A DNA stretch of 64,000 bases from Arcobacter arenosus (GCF_005771535.1 NZ_VANU01000008.1:39826-103825); one strand, 5' to 3'; positions 36,487 through 46,384 are shown, counted from the first letter of the stretch. Program-made: numbers and translations. The notes: generated by a model from the sequence alone, not told the origin.

Positions 36487-36683
36487 AATTTCTCTTTTAG
36501 ACAGTTATTATAAGTTCTAATTATAATACAAAAAAGTATTTTTTAATTATATTAATATTTAATTAAATTTTACAATTAATGTAGTTAAAGTTGGATTAAT
36601 ATATTAGTTTTATATATTAGTAATTATTTTTATTTAAGAAAAATTTAATTAAAAAAGGAATATAGTTTTGTTATATAAGCATT

Positions 36684-36759
36684 GCCTAAGTTTAGGCCAG
36701 ACATAAAAATAACTTTTTTACTTGACTACATATGCTGTTAATTGTCTAAGTTTTAGACA
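36684..36759 (+). promoter_or_regulatory. Two palindromes and a 14-mer upstream of dehydratase-like operon
   Basis: The 354-bp gap between selD and the next gene holds GCCTAA-GT-TTAGGC at 36684-36697, TGACTACATATGCT at 36723-36736 and TGTCTAA-GTT-TTAGACA at 36743-36759. The first two recur in the same order upstream of 52962. They look like operator sites for a common regulator. The rest of the gap is AT-rich with no gene seen. Confidence 0.7.
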
Positions 36760-36840
36760 CACATGATTTAAAGACAGTACTTTCTTAATTATTCTTCTTT
36801 TTCTCATGTATTACAAAAAATTATACTATAGGAAAATAAA

Positions 36841-38163
36841 ATGGGTGTTGCAGAACATAAAAAACTACTTTCAGATATTGGTGTTGATGTTGATAGACAT
36901 GCTCAAATGATGAGTATGGGATTAGAATCTTATGAGGCACAATTTAAGTCTCAAAATAATAGACCAAAAGGTATGGAATATTTTGATTGGTTTATGAGTG
37001 AGATTCAAGGTCAAAGAATTGCAGAGATTAATAAATTAAGAGCTGAAAAAAAGCCAGCAGTTGGTACATTTTGTATTTTTGTTCCTGAAGAGATTATTGT
37101 TGGTGCAGGGGGAGCATGTTTTGGTTTATGTGGTGGGAGTCCCGCTACAATTGCCGATGCAGAAACAGAGCTTCCTAGAAATATTTGTCCATTAATTAAG
37201 TCAGCTCACGGGTTTAAACTTCAAAAAACATGTGCTTATACACAAAGTTCAGATTTTATTTATGGTGAAACAACTTGTGAAGCGAAAAAGAAAACTTGGG
37301 AGATTTTAAATAAACATCATCCTGTACATGTAATGAATATTCCTCATATGAAAAGGGAAAAAGATTTAAAAATGTGGCAAGAAGAGATTGTTGAATTTAA
37401 AGAACATATAGAAGAAGTTGCAGGTAAAAAATTAAGTTTAGATGAGATGATTGAAGGAACAAAAATCATCAATGAAAAAAGAAAAGCAATGCAAAGACTT
37501 GATTCTTTAAGGGGAATGAACCCAGATGTTATACCAATTTCTGGTAAAGATGCATTATTTATAAATCAAATGGGATTTTTAGATGACCCTAGAAGATATA
37601 CACAAAAAGTAAATGAATTATGTGATGAATTAGAAAAAAGAATTGATGAAAATAATTCTGTATTTGAAAAAGACACTCCAAGACTTATGGTTTTAGGAAC
37701 TCCAATTGCTCCACCAAACTGGAAACTTCACACAGCAGTTGAGGGCTCAGGTGGTGCTATTATAAATGAAGAATCATGTATTGGGCATAGATACTATAAA
37801 GACAATGTTGATTTAGATAGTGTTGAAACTGAAGAAGATTTAATGAAACAATTAATGCAAAGATATAGTGCTGTTGATTGTGCGTGTTTTACACCAAATA
37901 CACCAAGAATTGATAAAATTTTAAAAATGTATGAAGATAGAAAAGCTGATGGAGTTATCTATTATACATTATCTTTTTGTCATACATATAATGTTGAATC
38001 TCATTTAGTAACAGAAGCACTTGAAGCTGCTGGAATACCATGTTTAGTTATTGAATCAGATTATTCACCTGAAGATGCAGGTCAAATTAAAACTAGAGTT
38101 GAAGCATTTTTAGAATCAATATCTTTTAAGAAAAAAGCAAAAAACTTTAAAAATAAAGATTAA
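36841..38163 (+). CDS. 2-hydroxyacyl-CoA-dehydratase-like / double-cubane cluster protein
   Basis: The 440-residue HgdB/FldB-superfamily protein has spaced Cys motifs (GACFGLCGG, RNICPLIKS, TTCEAKKK, NEESCIGHRYY, DCACF, SFCHTYN) that would ligate iron-sulfur clusters. There is only one subunit, not the alpha/beta pair of true dehydratases, and it is followed 4 bp later by a lone activator ATPase. This single-subunit plus activator arrangement is that described for double-cubane cluster proteins, which do low-potential reduction of small molecules. The substrate here is unknown. Confidence 0.85.
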   Translation: MGVAEHKKLLSDIGVDVDRHAQMMSMGLESYEAQFKSQNNRPKGMEYFDWFMSEIQGQRIAEINKLRAEKKPAVGTFCIFVPEEIIVGAGGACFGLCGGSPATIADAETELPRNICPLIKSAHGFKLQKTCAYTQSSDFIYGETTCEAKKKTWEILNKHHPVHVMNIPHMKREKDLKMWQEEIVEFKEHIEEVAGKKLSLDEMIEGTKIINEKRKAMQRLDSLRGMNPDVIPISGKDALFINQMGFLDDPRRYTQKVNELCDELEKRIDENNSVFEKDTPRLMVLGTPIAPPNWKLHTAVEGSGGAIINEESCIGHRYYKDNVDLDSVETEEDLMKQLMQRYSAVDCACFTPNTPRIDKILKMYEDRKADGVIYYTLSFCHTYNVESHLVTEALEAAGIPCLVIESDYSPEDAGQIKTRVEAFLESISFKKKAKNFKNKD

Positions 38164-38167
38164 AAAT

Positions 38168-38929
38168 ATGTACTGGGGAGTTGACGTTGGTTCCACATAT
38201 ACTAAAATATGTGGAATCGATGAAAAAAAACAGATTATTGATACAAAAGTTATTCCAACAATTGTAAATCAAGATGAGATAGTAAAAACATATTTAGAAG
38301 ATAAAAATGTTGAAATGTTAGTTTCAACTGGATATGGAAGACATATGATAGAAGATACCTTTTGCTGTCCTGTTATCTCAGAAATAAAAGCCCATGCCAA
38401 AGGTGCATACTATTTTGCCCAAGAATCTCAAATGGTAATTGATCTTGGTGGACAAGATAGTAAAGTTATTATGCTTGATGGAAATGGTGGTTTTGTAGAT
38501 TTCAAAATGAATGACAAATGTGCCGCAGGAACTGGAAAGTTTTTAGAAATAGCTTCAAGTAGAATGGGACTTGAACTTGAAGAGTTTTCAAAAATTGGTT
38601 TTGAAGCAAATAAAGAGTTAAGTATCTCAAGTATGTGTGCAGTTTTTGCAGAATCAGAAGTTATATCTTTAATTGCAAAAAAAGAGAGTGCCGCAAATAT
38701 ATGTTATGCCGTCCATGATTCAATTGCTTCAAGACTTGCATCAATGGCAAGAAAATTTGCTATAAAAAGTGATGTAATACTTTTTACAGGTGGTGGAGCA
38801 TTAAATGGTTTTTTACTTCATCTTCTTTCAAAAAAATTAGAAAAAAATGTAATTAGCGTAGGATATCCTCAATTAACAGGGGCTATTGGTGCTGCTATAT
38901 CTGGCTTTGAGGTTTGTAAAGAGTTTTAG
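38168..38929 (+). CDS. BadF/BadG/HgdC-type activator ATPase
   Basis: The 253-residue ASKHA ATPase has WGVDVGSTYTKICGID at the N terminus, DLGGQDSKVI, the cluster ligands NDKCAAGTGKFLE and SSMCAVFAESEVISL, and TGGGALNGFLLHLLSKKL. A homodimer holding one [4Fe-4S] cluster hydrolyses ATP to push a low-potential electron into its partner, here the protein encoded just upstream. Confidence 0.93.
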   Translation: MYWGVDVGSTYTKICGIDEKKQIIDTKVIPTIVNQDEIVKTYLEDKNVEMLVSTGYGRHMIEDTFCCPVISEIKAHAKGAYYFAQESQMVIDLGGQDSKVIMLDGNGGFVDFKMNDKCAAGTGKFLEIASSRMGLELEEFSKIGFEANKELSISSMCAVFAESEVISLIAKKESAANICYAVHDSIASRLASMARKFAIKSDVILFTGGGALNGFLLHLLSKKLEKNVISVGYPQLTGAIGAAISGFEVCKEF

Positions 38930-38988
38930 AGCTTGTAAATGGTTTATTTATAATTTATGGGAGTTAGGAATATTGAAAATAATCGATT

Positions 38989-39627
38989 TTAAAAAGATCT
39001 TAGTCGATTCCAATCTAATATTTTATATTTATGGAATCCAACTTTTGTAATTATCTTTTCAGAAATCAATTCATTGAACACTGTTGATACAGTTTGTCTC
39101 TTAGCTCCAATAAAGGTTGAAAATTCTTGCATTGAAAAATCAAGATTAATTACAACATCTTCTTTTTTATCCAAATATTTTTGCATTAAAGCAACTTCAA
39201 CAAGAAAATATGAAATTCTTGTTCGGCAGTTTTTAAAAACAAGCATTTGAATAATTCTTCTTTCAATTTCAGCTCTTAATTTAAGTGAAGCTAATACTGC
39301 AGTTGCAAAACTTGGAGTTCTAAAAAAATTCTCAAACTGAATTGCATCAATTACATATACTTCAGATTCTTCTAAAAACTCTATTACACATGTTTCAACA
39401 GGGATAATTATATTGTTTTTTTCTAAGTGATAAAGAACAAACTCTTGTTCATCTCCATATATACTTACTTTTGCCTTACCATTTTTAAAAACAAATAAAT
39501 TTAATTTATCATCAGAATATTCTATATTATTCTTAGAAAACTTTTTTATAGGAATTGAATTAAACTCCTCTTCTGAAAGTACAGAAGATAAATCAACTGA
39601 ATCAATTTTTATTCTACTAAATGGCAT
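38989..39627 (-). CDS. Crp/Fnr-family transcription regulator
   Basis: The 212-residue protein has a cyclic-nucleotide-binding-like beta barrel (residues 10-115) and a C-terminal winged helix-turn-helix (MQEFSTFIGAKRQTVSTVFNELISEKII). The N-terminal Cys cluster of oxygen-sensing Fnr is absent, though single Cys residues occur near 99 and 154, so it may sense another ligand. It is divergent from the FHL operon, with two dyad sites in between, and is the obvious candidate regulator of that operon. Confidence 0.9.
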   Translation of the reverse strand: MPFSRIKIDSVDLSSVLSEEEFNSIPIKKFSKNNIEYSDDKLNLFVFKNGKAKVSIYGDEQEFVLYHLEKNNIIIPVETCVIEFLEESEVYVIDAIQFENFFRTPSFATAVLASLKLRAEIERRIIQMLVFKNCRTRISYFLVEVALMQKYLDKKEDVVINLDFSMQEFSTFIGAKRQTVSTVFNELISEKIITKVGFHKYKILDWNRLRSF

Positions 39628-39738
39628 AAGTTATTTATCCCCCCTCTTTTTAATAAAACATTATAGTAAACTAAAAAAATATTTTTAGTTTTAAATATAA
39701 ACTTAGTTTTAATATTATCAGAAAAAAAATTTACAAAG

Positions 39739-39754
39739 TGTCATTTATCTGACA
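39739..39754. promoter_or_regulatory. Crp/Fnr-type box 1
   Basis: TGTCA-TTTATC-TGACA is a 5-6-5 dyad typical in geometry of Crp/Fnr-family sites, centred about 119 bp upstream of the crp/fnr gene start and 268 bp before fdhF. It could mediate autoregulation. Confidence 0.65.
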
Positions 39755-39898
39755 GTTAACTCTTGTTTTTCTTGCAATTTTATTTTCTGATTGAATGGTA
39801 GTTAAAAAGTGTATTTAAAATAAAAACCTACTTCACATATAATTTTACTTAAAAGAATAGTAAAAGTTAATTAAATTTTACCAAAACACTTGACTGAA

Positions 39899-39916
39899 CT
39901 GTCATTCATGTGACAG
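39899..39916 (+). promoter_or_regulatory. Crp/Fnr-type box 2, fdhF promoter
   Basis: CTGTCA-TTCATG-TGACAG is a perfect 6-6-6 dyad. A TATTAA/TTAAAAT -10 candidate lies at 39934-39942, which would put the site near -41.5, as in class II activation. No sigma-54 GG-N10-GC signature was seen before fdhF. Between 39628 and 40014 no gene was found. Confidence 0.72.
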
Positions 39917-40014
39917 ACAGATAAAAAATAAACTATTAAAATTCTACTTGAATATTAAATATAGCTTATTAAATTAAGAGTATTTTAAGTATTACATTAT
40001 AAAGAGAGGTAGAT

Positions 40015-42252
40015 ATGAAAAAGTTTCAAACTACATGTCCTTATTGTGGAACAGGCTGTAATATTGATTTATTTGTAGAAAATAATAAGATAGTAAAAGC
40101 TGAACCTACAAAAGAACATCATGTCAATGACGGTGAACTTTGTCTTAAAGGACTTTATGGTTGGGAATATGTACATTCCCCAAGAAGACTAACTAAACCA
40201 ATGATTAGAAAGAAAAATGGCGAATTTTCTAAAGATGGTGATTTAGTAGAAGTTAGTTTTGATGAAGCTTATGATTTTGTTGCTCAAAGAATGAAATCAA
40301 CAGTTGAAAAGTATGGTGCAGACAGTTTGATGGGATTCTCATCGGCAAGATGCTCAAATGAAGATAACTATACATTTCAAAAATTATTTAGAACACAAGG
40401 AACTAATAATATAGATCACTGTGCAAGATTATGACATGGTCCTACAGTAGTCGGTTTGACTAAAACATTAGGAAACGGGACCATGACAAATGATCTAACA
40501 GAGTTTGCAACTCATTCAGATGTATTGTTTTTAATAGGTACAAATACAAGTGAATGTCATCCCATCATAGCAATGCAAATGTTAAGGGGTATTGAACGTG
40601 GAGCTAAGATGATCGTAATTGATCCAAAAGAGACTGACATGGCGAAAAAGGCAGACATCTTTTTACAAATTCCAGTTGGATACAACATTCCATTATTAAA
40701 TGCATTCATTAATTATATCATAGAAAACAATTTATATGATAAAGATTTTGTAAAAAATCACACTCAAGGTTTTGAATATGTGAAAGAGGCAGTAAAAGGT
40801 TTTACTCCTCAAAAAGTTGAAGAAGAGACAGGAATACCTGCACAAAAAGTAATTGAAGTAGCTGAATTATATGCAAAAGCAGGCACTGCTGCGATTTGTT
40901 ACACTATGGGTATGACTCAGTTTATTGATGGGACATCAAACATTTTCTCATTATCAAACCTTGCTTTATTAACAGGTAATTTAGGAAAAAAGGGTGGAGG
41001 AGTAAATCCTCTTAGAGGTCAAAATAATGTGCAAGGTGCATGTGATATGGGTGCTTTACCTCATGTTGTACCAAATGGTTTGGTTACATCAGAAGAAGTA
41101 AGAGCACACATAAAAGAGATTTGGGGTTATGATATTAGTTCAAAACCGGGATATTCATTAACATCAGCACCACATAAAATAGAAGAAGGAAAAGTTAAAT
41201 TTCTTTATGTATTTGGTGAAAATCCAGTAATGAGTGACCCATGGACAGAACACTTTATTCATGTAACTGAAATTGTAGAGACTTTAGTTGTTCAAGATAT
41301 ATTTTTAACTGAAACTGCCCAAAAAGCTGATGTTATTTTACCATCTGCATGTTGGGGAGAAAAAGAAGGAACTTTTATAAACACTTCAAGAAGAGTTCAA
41401 TTAATTTCAAAAGCAGTTGAACCAGCTCTTGGATTAGAAGCCGATTGGAAAGTTATTTGTAACATTGCAAATAGAATAGGGTTAAATGGTTTTGACTTTT
41501 ACAAAGCCCAAGAGATTTGGGAAGAGATTAGAAAAGTAAATCCAAATTTCTTTGGTGGAATATCTTATGAAAGACTAAAAAAACTAGATGGAATATCTTG
41601 GCCTTGCCCTACTGAAGATCATGAAGGAACGCCTGTATTGTATGAAGGAAATAAATCAATGCTTCCTGATGGTAAATTTAAATTTGCTCCAGTTGTATAC
41701 GCAGATGAAAAAGAAAATAGAGCTATCTTAGAACAAGAAATTATTAAAAAAATGAATATACCAGAAGGTTATCCAGTTGGTTCAGGTGCTTTAAGTGAAA
41801 AAGTAAATGAACTTTATCCTTGTTTATTTACAACAGGAAGAAAAGTTTATCACTATCATACAGGAACAATGACAAGAGAATGTAAACCTCTAGAACTAGG
41901 TTCAGACATTATGGGACCAGCAATTGAAGTTAGTCCTGATATTGCAAATGCAAGAGATTTACAAGAAAATTGTTATGCAGTTGTTGAAAATAAAAGAGGA
42001 AGAATTGCAGCAAAAGTTAGAATAAATCCAGACCTTAGACATGGAACAATTTTTACTACATTTCATTATGCTGAAGCAGATGGAAATGAATTAGCAAATG
42101 CGGAAGAAACAGATCCATTATCAGGTATGAATCCACTTAAAATGACTATTGCTGCCATTAAAAAGATTTCAGAAGAGGAATTTATCAAGATTCGTCATGA
42201 ATCTGATATGCAAATGCACCCTTCTGAACAATATAGAACAGTAAGGAGATAG
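40015..42252 (+). CDS. fdhF: Formate dehydrogenase H, selenocysteine-containing
   Basis: This 745-residue bis-MGD oxidoreductase is read through an in-frame UGA at 40432-40434 (codon 140, the same number as Sec140 of E. coli FdhF) in the context HCARL-U-HGPTVVGL. The N-terminal [4Fe-4S] motif is CPYCGTGC...CLKG; later domains include GTNTSECHPI, RGQNNVQGACDMG and the C-terminal cofactor-binding TGRKVYHYHTGTMTRE. It oxidises formate to CO2 and passes electrons through the downstream ferredoxin to the Hyf hydrogenase. It would look like two genes or a pseudogene if UGA were taken as a stop. Confidence 0.97.
40432..40485 (+). promoter_or_regulatory. bSECIS element of fdhF
   Basis: Directly after the UGA, CATGGTCC (40435-40442) pairs perfectly with GGACCATG (40478-40485). 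Inside, AGTC/GACT (40449-40452, 40458-40461) closes the loop GGTTT, matching the SelB-recognised apical stem-loop with GGU. The UGA-to-apical-loop distance is in the range of bacterial SECIS elements. Confidence 0.9.
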
Positions 42253-42254
42253 TT

Positions 42255-42830
42255 ATGAGTTTACAATCAAAAGTAAATCAATTTGTAATTGCTAATCCTA
42301 AAGTTTGTATTGGATGTGCAACATGTATGGCTGGTTGTTACGAATCTTCTTACAAAAGGGGAAAACTTGCAGTTTCTAGATTAATTGTAACTAGAACTGC
42401 AAGTGGAACAATGCCTAACCAATGTAGACAATGTGAAGATGCACCTTGTGCAAATGTTTGTCCTACCGGAGCATTAAGAATTGGTGAAAAAAGTATTGAA
42501 TTATATGAAGAGATATGTATTGGGTGCAAAATGTGTACTCTTGCATGTCCTTTTGGTGCAATAAAAGCAGAAGCTGAAATTATGCCATCGGTAAATTATT
42601 CAATGGAACCAAAATACAACTTAGGTTTAGAATCTGAATCAGGTGCAAAAAGTATTGCAATTAAGTGCGATTTATGTGCAGGCTCTGAAAGTGGTCCAAC
42701 TTGTGTCCAAGTTTGTCCTACCGGAGCATTGATGTTTGTAAATGGTAAAGATGGTCAGAGTAATTTAGTAAATAAGAAATCGGAAGAAGCGGTATCATCA
42801 TTTATTGAAATACTTTCAAAGAATTTGTAA
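42255..42830 (+). CDS. hyfA: Electron-transfer 4Fe-4S protein (HydN/HycB/HyfA-like)
   Basis: The 191-residue protein has four cysteine clusters: CIGCATCMAGC, CRQCEDAPCANVCP, CIGCKMCTLACP and CDLCAGSESGPTCVQVCP. It should carry four [4Fe-4S] clusters and link FdhF to the hydrogenase small subunit. It starts 2 bp after fdhF. Confidence 0.9.
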   Translation: MSLQSKVNQFVIANPKVCIGCATCMAGCYESSYKRGKLAVSRLIVTRTASGTMPNQCRQCEDAPCANVCPTGALRIGEKSIELYEEICIGCKMCTLACPFGAIKAEAEIMPSVNYSMEPKYNLGLESESGAKSIAIKCDLCAGSESGPTCVQVCPTGALMFVNGKDGQSNLVNKKSEEAVSSFIEILSKNL

Positions 42831-42840
42831 AGGATTATAA

Positions 42841-44802
42841 ATGACACAAGTATATTTGATATATCTAGTTGGTTGTGTTGTTTCACTTTTATTATATAAA
42901 AAAAATAATCTAGCTGCAAAAGTTGGTTTTTCAATTTCTGCAGTTGCATCATTGATTGGTGTATTTTATTTTTTAATTAATATAGGAGAGACAAGCACTT
43001 ATAACTTTAGTGAACAACTATTATATAGCCCAAACTTTACATTAGAACCAGTAGGAAACTTCTTTTCTTTTGTTATTTCACTAATTGCACTTGCTTCTTC
43101 AATTTATGCAATTCAGTATTCGCAAGAGTATGAAAAAAAAGGAAGTTTAGCTGTAATGGCATTTCTTTTTAATGCATTTATTCTATCAATGCTTTTAGTT
43201 GTATCGGCATCTGATGTTTTTTGGTTTATGATTTATTGGGAAATTATGACTGTTGTTTCTGCATTTTTAATTTGTTTTAATGATTCAAAAAGTTCTTTAA
43301 AAGCAATTATGATTTATCTAGGAGTTGCTCATTTTGGAGGAATGTGTATTTTATCTGCATTCTTATTATTGGCATCACAATCTGGCTCTTTAGAGTTTAG
43401 CTCTTTTACAAGTGTAGAGATGTCACCATTATATGCGAGTGCAATTTTTATATTAGCTTTAGTTGGTTTTGGTTCAAAAGCAGGTATGTTTCCTTTTCAT
43501 GTTTGGCTTCCGAAAGCTCACCCAGCTGCACCTTCAAATATCTCTGCATTAATGAGTGGAGTGATGATTAAATTAGGTTTATTTGGGATTATAAAATTTT
43601 GTTTGTGGCTTCCTATTCAAGAATGGTGGGGATTATTAATTGTTGTATTAGGAGCATTGTCTTCTCTTTTAGGTGTTTTATATGCATTAATTCAACACGA
43701 TTATAAAGCTTTACTTGCTTATCACTCAGTTGAAAATATAGGAATTATTTTATTAGGAATTGGAACAGGAGTTTATGGAATAGCAATAAATTCACCTATT
43801 TTAGCAACAATTGGTTTTTTAGCTGGACTATACCATGTCGTAAATCATGCTATTTTTAAAGGTTTATTATTTTTAGCTGCAGGTAGTGTTTTATTTAGAA
43901 CTCATACAAGAGAAATTGAAGTATTAGGTGGCTTAGCAAAAAAGATGCCATTTACAGCAATTGGAATGTTTGTTGGTGTAATGGGTATTGCCGCGCTACC
44001 TCCTTTGAATGGTTTTGTAAGTGAATGGTTTACTTATCACGGAATGATTCAAGGTGCTTTAAGTGAAGGTATTCTTCCTAGAACTGTATTTACTTTATCA
44101 GTCATTGCTTTAGCACTTACAGGTGTTTTAGTTGTTATTCACTTAAAATTATATGCAGTTATCTTTGCTGGGACTCCAAGGGATAAAAAAATCTGGGATA
44201 ATGCAAAAGAAGCACCTCTTTCAATGTTAGTTGGAATGTTTATTCTTATAGTTGGATGTTTTGCCTTTGGTATAGGTGCTAGTGTAGTAACTGAAAATAT
44301 AATGACAGTTGTTACTTCATTTAGTGGCGCTTACGAAGCAACACCTGATGGAGGATTTATTGCCTCAACTTTAGGAAATAAGATCTCACTTCCATTAATA
44401 ACAATGGTATTAGTAGGAGCTATGACTTTACCTTTCCTTATAGTAGTTATTTTTAGAGCTAATAAAACAAAACCAAGAGAGACTGATCCTTGGGCTTGTG
44501 GATTTAAATATAGTTCTAGAATGCAAATGGTAGCAGGTCCATTTACTGGTGACTTAAGAAGATTGATGGAATGGTTATTTAGAAGTAAGCCTACTGTAGA
44601 AGATAGAGGTTATTTTGAACCAGTAGTTTATACAGATAAACCAAAAGATATTTGGTGGAATGCATTTTATGCGCCAATAATAAATTTAACTATGTATTGT
44701 GTTAGAAAAATTGGTCTTTTACAAAATGGTAGCACTTCGGCTTATTCTGTATATATTTTATTAGGCTTATGTCTGTTTTTAGTCATAAGTTATTTATTGT
44801 AG
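42841..44802 (+). CDS. hyfB: Hydrogenase-4 membrane subunit HyfB
   Basis: The 653-residue NuoL/Mrp-antiporter-like protein has about 16 helices. It contains GFGSKAGMFPFHVWLPKAHPAAPSNISALMSGVMIKLG, the conserved Lys/His proton-path region, and ALLAYHSVENIGIIL. It is the main membrane-arm subunit of the group 4 hydrogenase and may couple H2 production to ion movement. Confidence 0.94.
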   Translation: MTQVYLIYLVGCVVSLLLYKKNNLAAKVGFSISAVASLIGVFYFLINIGETSTYNFSEQLLYSPNFTLEPVGNFFSFVISLIALASSIYAIQYSQEYEKKGSLAVMAFLFNAFILSMLLVVSASDVFWFMIYWEIMTVVSAFLICFNDSKSSLKAIMIYLGVAHFGGMCILSAFLLLASQSGSLEFSSFTSVEMSPLYASAIFILALVGFGSKAGMFPFHVWLPKAHPAAPSNISALMSGVMIKLGLFGIIKFCLWLPIQEWWGLLIVVLGALSSLLGVLYALIQHDYKALLAYHSVENIGIILLGIGTGVYGIAINSPILATIGFLAGLYHVVNHAIFKGLLFLAAGSVLFRTHTREIEVLGGLAKKMPFTAIGMFVGVMGIAALPPLNGFVSEWFTYHGMIQGALSEGILPRTVFTLSVIALALTGVLVVIHLKLYAVIFAGTPRDKKIWDNAKEAPLSMLVGMFILIVGCFAFGIGASVVTENIMTVVTSFSGAYEATPDGGFIASTLGNKISLPLITMVLVGAMTLPFLIVVIFRANKTKPRETDPWACGFKYSSRMQMVAGPFTGDLRRLMEWLFRSKPTVEDRGYFEPVVYTDKPKDIWWNAFYAPIINLTMYCVRKIGLLQNGSTSAYSVYILLGLCLFLVISYLL

Positions 44803-44811
44803 GAGCATGTT

Positions 44812-45732
44812 ATGAGTATATTTTTTATGTTATTACAAGTAGTAGTAATTATCATGCTTGCACCTTTATTTGATGGGATGGCCAGAGTATTAAGAGCAAG
44901 ATTGCAATCAAGAAGAGGACCTTCAGATTTTTTCCAAACTTATAGAGATATTCAAAAACTTTTTAAAAGAGGAAGAACAGTACCAGAATGTTCTCATTGG
45001 GTATTTAGATTTGGGCCTTATACATTATTTGGGGCAGGGGCTGCATTACTTGCAGTTATACCTATTTCATATAATGCTGGCTCATTAGCTTCATATGCCT
45101 CTGATATTTTTGTTGTTCTTTATATTGGTGCAATGTTAAGATTTATTTTTGGTGCAGCTTCAATTGACTCAGGAAATCCTTTTGCTGGTGTAGGTGGAAG
45201 TAGAGAACAGATGTTAGCCGTTTTTGTTGAACCTGTAATGATGAGTAGTTTATTAGTAGTAATGCTTTTAGCAAAAACTTCAAATTTAGCTGAAATACAA
45301 ATGTTGGTTCAAAATGGTGATATAGGTTATCAAATGCCAGCTTTTGCAGTTGCTTCAATCTCTTTTCTTTGGGCAATGTATGTTGAGTGTGGAAGAAATC
45401 CCTATGATTTAGCAGAAGCAGAGCAAGAGATTCAAGAGGGTGTTTTAGGAGAATATGCAGGTGCAGATTTTGGTATAGCGCATGCAGGACTTATTTTAAA
45501 ACAGTTTGCAATGATTGGTATGTTTTTAACTATATTTGAACCATGGACTTTTGAAAATTCATTTCTCGCATTAATAGTTTTTATTTTAAAAGCTGGTATT
45601 TTTTATGTTGCTGCAGTATTTATTGATAATTTTGGACCTAGATATAAATTATTAACAAGTTTTAAATCAAATGCTATAGTCGCACTTTGCGTTTCTTCAG
45701 TTGCATTGATTTTATATATAGTAGGAGTTTAA
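44812..45732 (+). CDS. hyfC: Hydrogenase-4 membrane subunit HyfC
   Basis: The 306-residue NuoH/HycD-like protein has eight helices, with the N-terminal RARLQSRRGPSDFFQTYRDIQKL and the middle NPYDLAEAEQEIQEGVLGEYAG loop that contacts the hydrogenase module. It anchors the peripheral arm to the membrane. Confidence 0.95.
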   Translation: MSIFFMLLQVVVIIMLAPLFDGMARVLRARLQSRRGPSDFFQTYRDIQKLFKRGRTVPECSHWVFRFGPYTLFGAGAALLAVIPISYNAGSLASYASDIFVVLYIGAMLRFIFGAASIDSGNPFAGVGGSREQMLAVFVEPVMMSSLLVVMLLAKTSNLAEIQMLVQNGDIGYQMPAFAVASISFLWAMYVECGRNPYDLAEAEQEIQEGVLGEYAGADFGIAHAGLILKQFAMIGMFLTIFEPWTFENSFLALIVFILKAGIFYVAAVFIDNFGPRYKLLTSFKSNAIVALCVSSVALILYIVGV

Positions 45733-45733
45733 T

Positions 45734-46381
45734 ATGTTAGATTTATTAAGTATTTTATCAATAGCAATTATTATAACTTCATTAGGTGTATTTTCACTTA
45801 GAAACTACCAGTTTTCAATATATACCTATGCAGTACAAACATTTATACTTGTTTCAATATTTTTTACATTAGCATTTAGATTTGATGCTGAACAATTAAG
45901 TATTTGGGGAATGATTGCATTTTTTACAAAAGTTGTTTTTATTCCAATGCTTTTATTAAAGTTAGTAAAAAAATTGGATGTCAAAAGTGAAGATGAACCA
46001 GTTTCTGGCTTTTTCATAAGTCCTATTATTGCTATGGGATTTTCATTAGCAATATCAATGGCAATTTATCCAATCTATTTAGAGTTTTCTCTAATAAAAG
46101 AGGCAATTCCTTTAATGGCTTCAATTACAGTTTTCATGATGGGAATTTTTGGTTTTATTTTAAGAAATTCTGCAATAAAACAGATTTTAGCTTATTGTAT
46201 GTTTGAGAATGGAATACATTTATCTCTTGCATTAATGGCTTATAACTCTCCAGAAATTGCAGAGTTAGGAATATTAACTGATGCAATTTTTGCAGTAGTG
46301 ATTATGTCTATTTTAGCTCAAAGATTTTTTAAATATTTTGGATCTTTAGATGTATCTAAAGCTAATGAGTTGAAAGGATAA
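45734..46381 (+). CDS. hyfE: Hydrogenase-4 membrane subunit HyfE
   Basis: The 215-residue NuoK-like HyfE-family protein has about seven helices, with ILAYCMFENGIHLSLALMAYNSPEIAELGILTDAIFAVVI as its C-terminal hallmark. It lies 1 bp after hyfC; there is no hyfD between them. Confidence 0.9.
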   Translation: MLDLLSILSIAIIITSLGVFSLRNYQFSIYTYAVQTFILVSIFFTLAFRFDAEQLSIWGMIAFFTKVVFIPMLLLKLVKKLDVKSEDEPVSGFFISPIIAMGFSLAISMAIYPIYLEFSLIKEAIPLMASITVFMMGIFGFILRNSAIKQILAYCMFENGIHLSLALMAYNSPEIAELGILTDAIFAVVIMSILAQRFFKYFGSLDVSKANELKG

Positions 46382-46384
46382 AAT

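Noticed and set aside
39628-40014. Sigma-54 promoter for the FHL operon
   Set aside because: No GG-N10-GC core could be found upstream of fdhF; Crp/Fnr-type dyads are present instead.
40015-42252. fdhF as a pseudogene or as two separate genes split by a stop codon
   Set aside because: The UGA lies at the known Sec position, a SECIS hairpin follows, and selABCD are nearby, so it is one selenoprotein gene.
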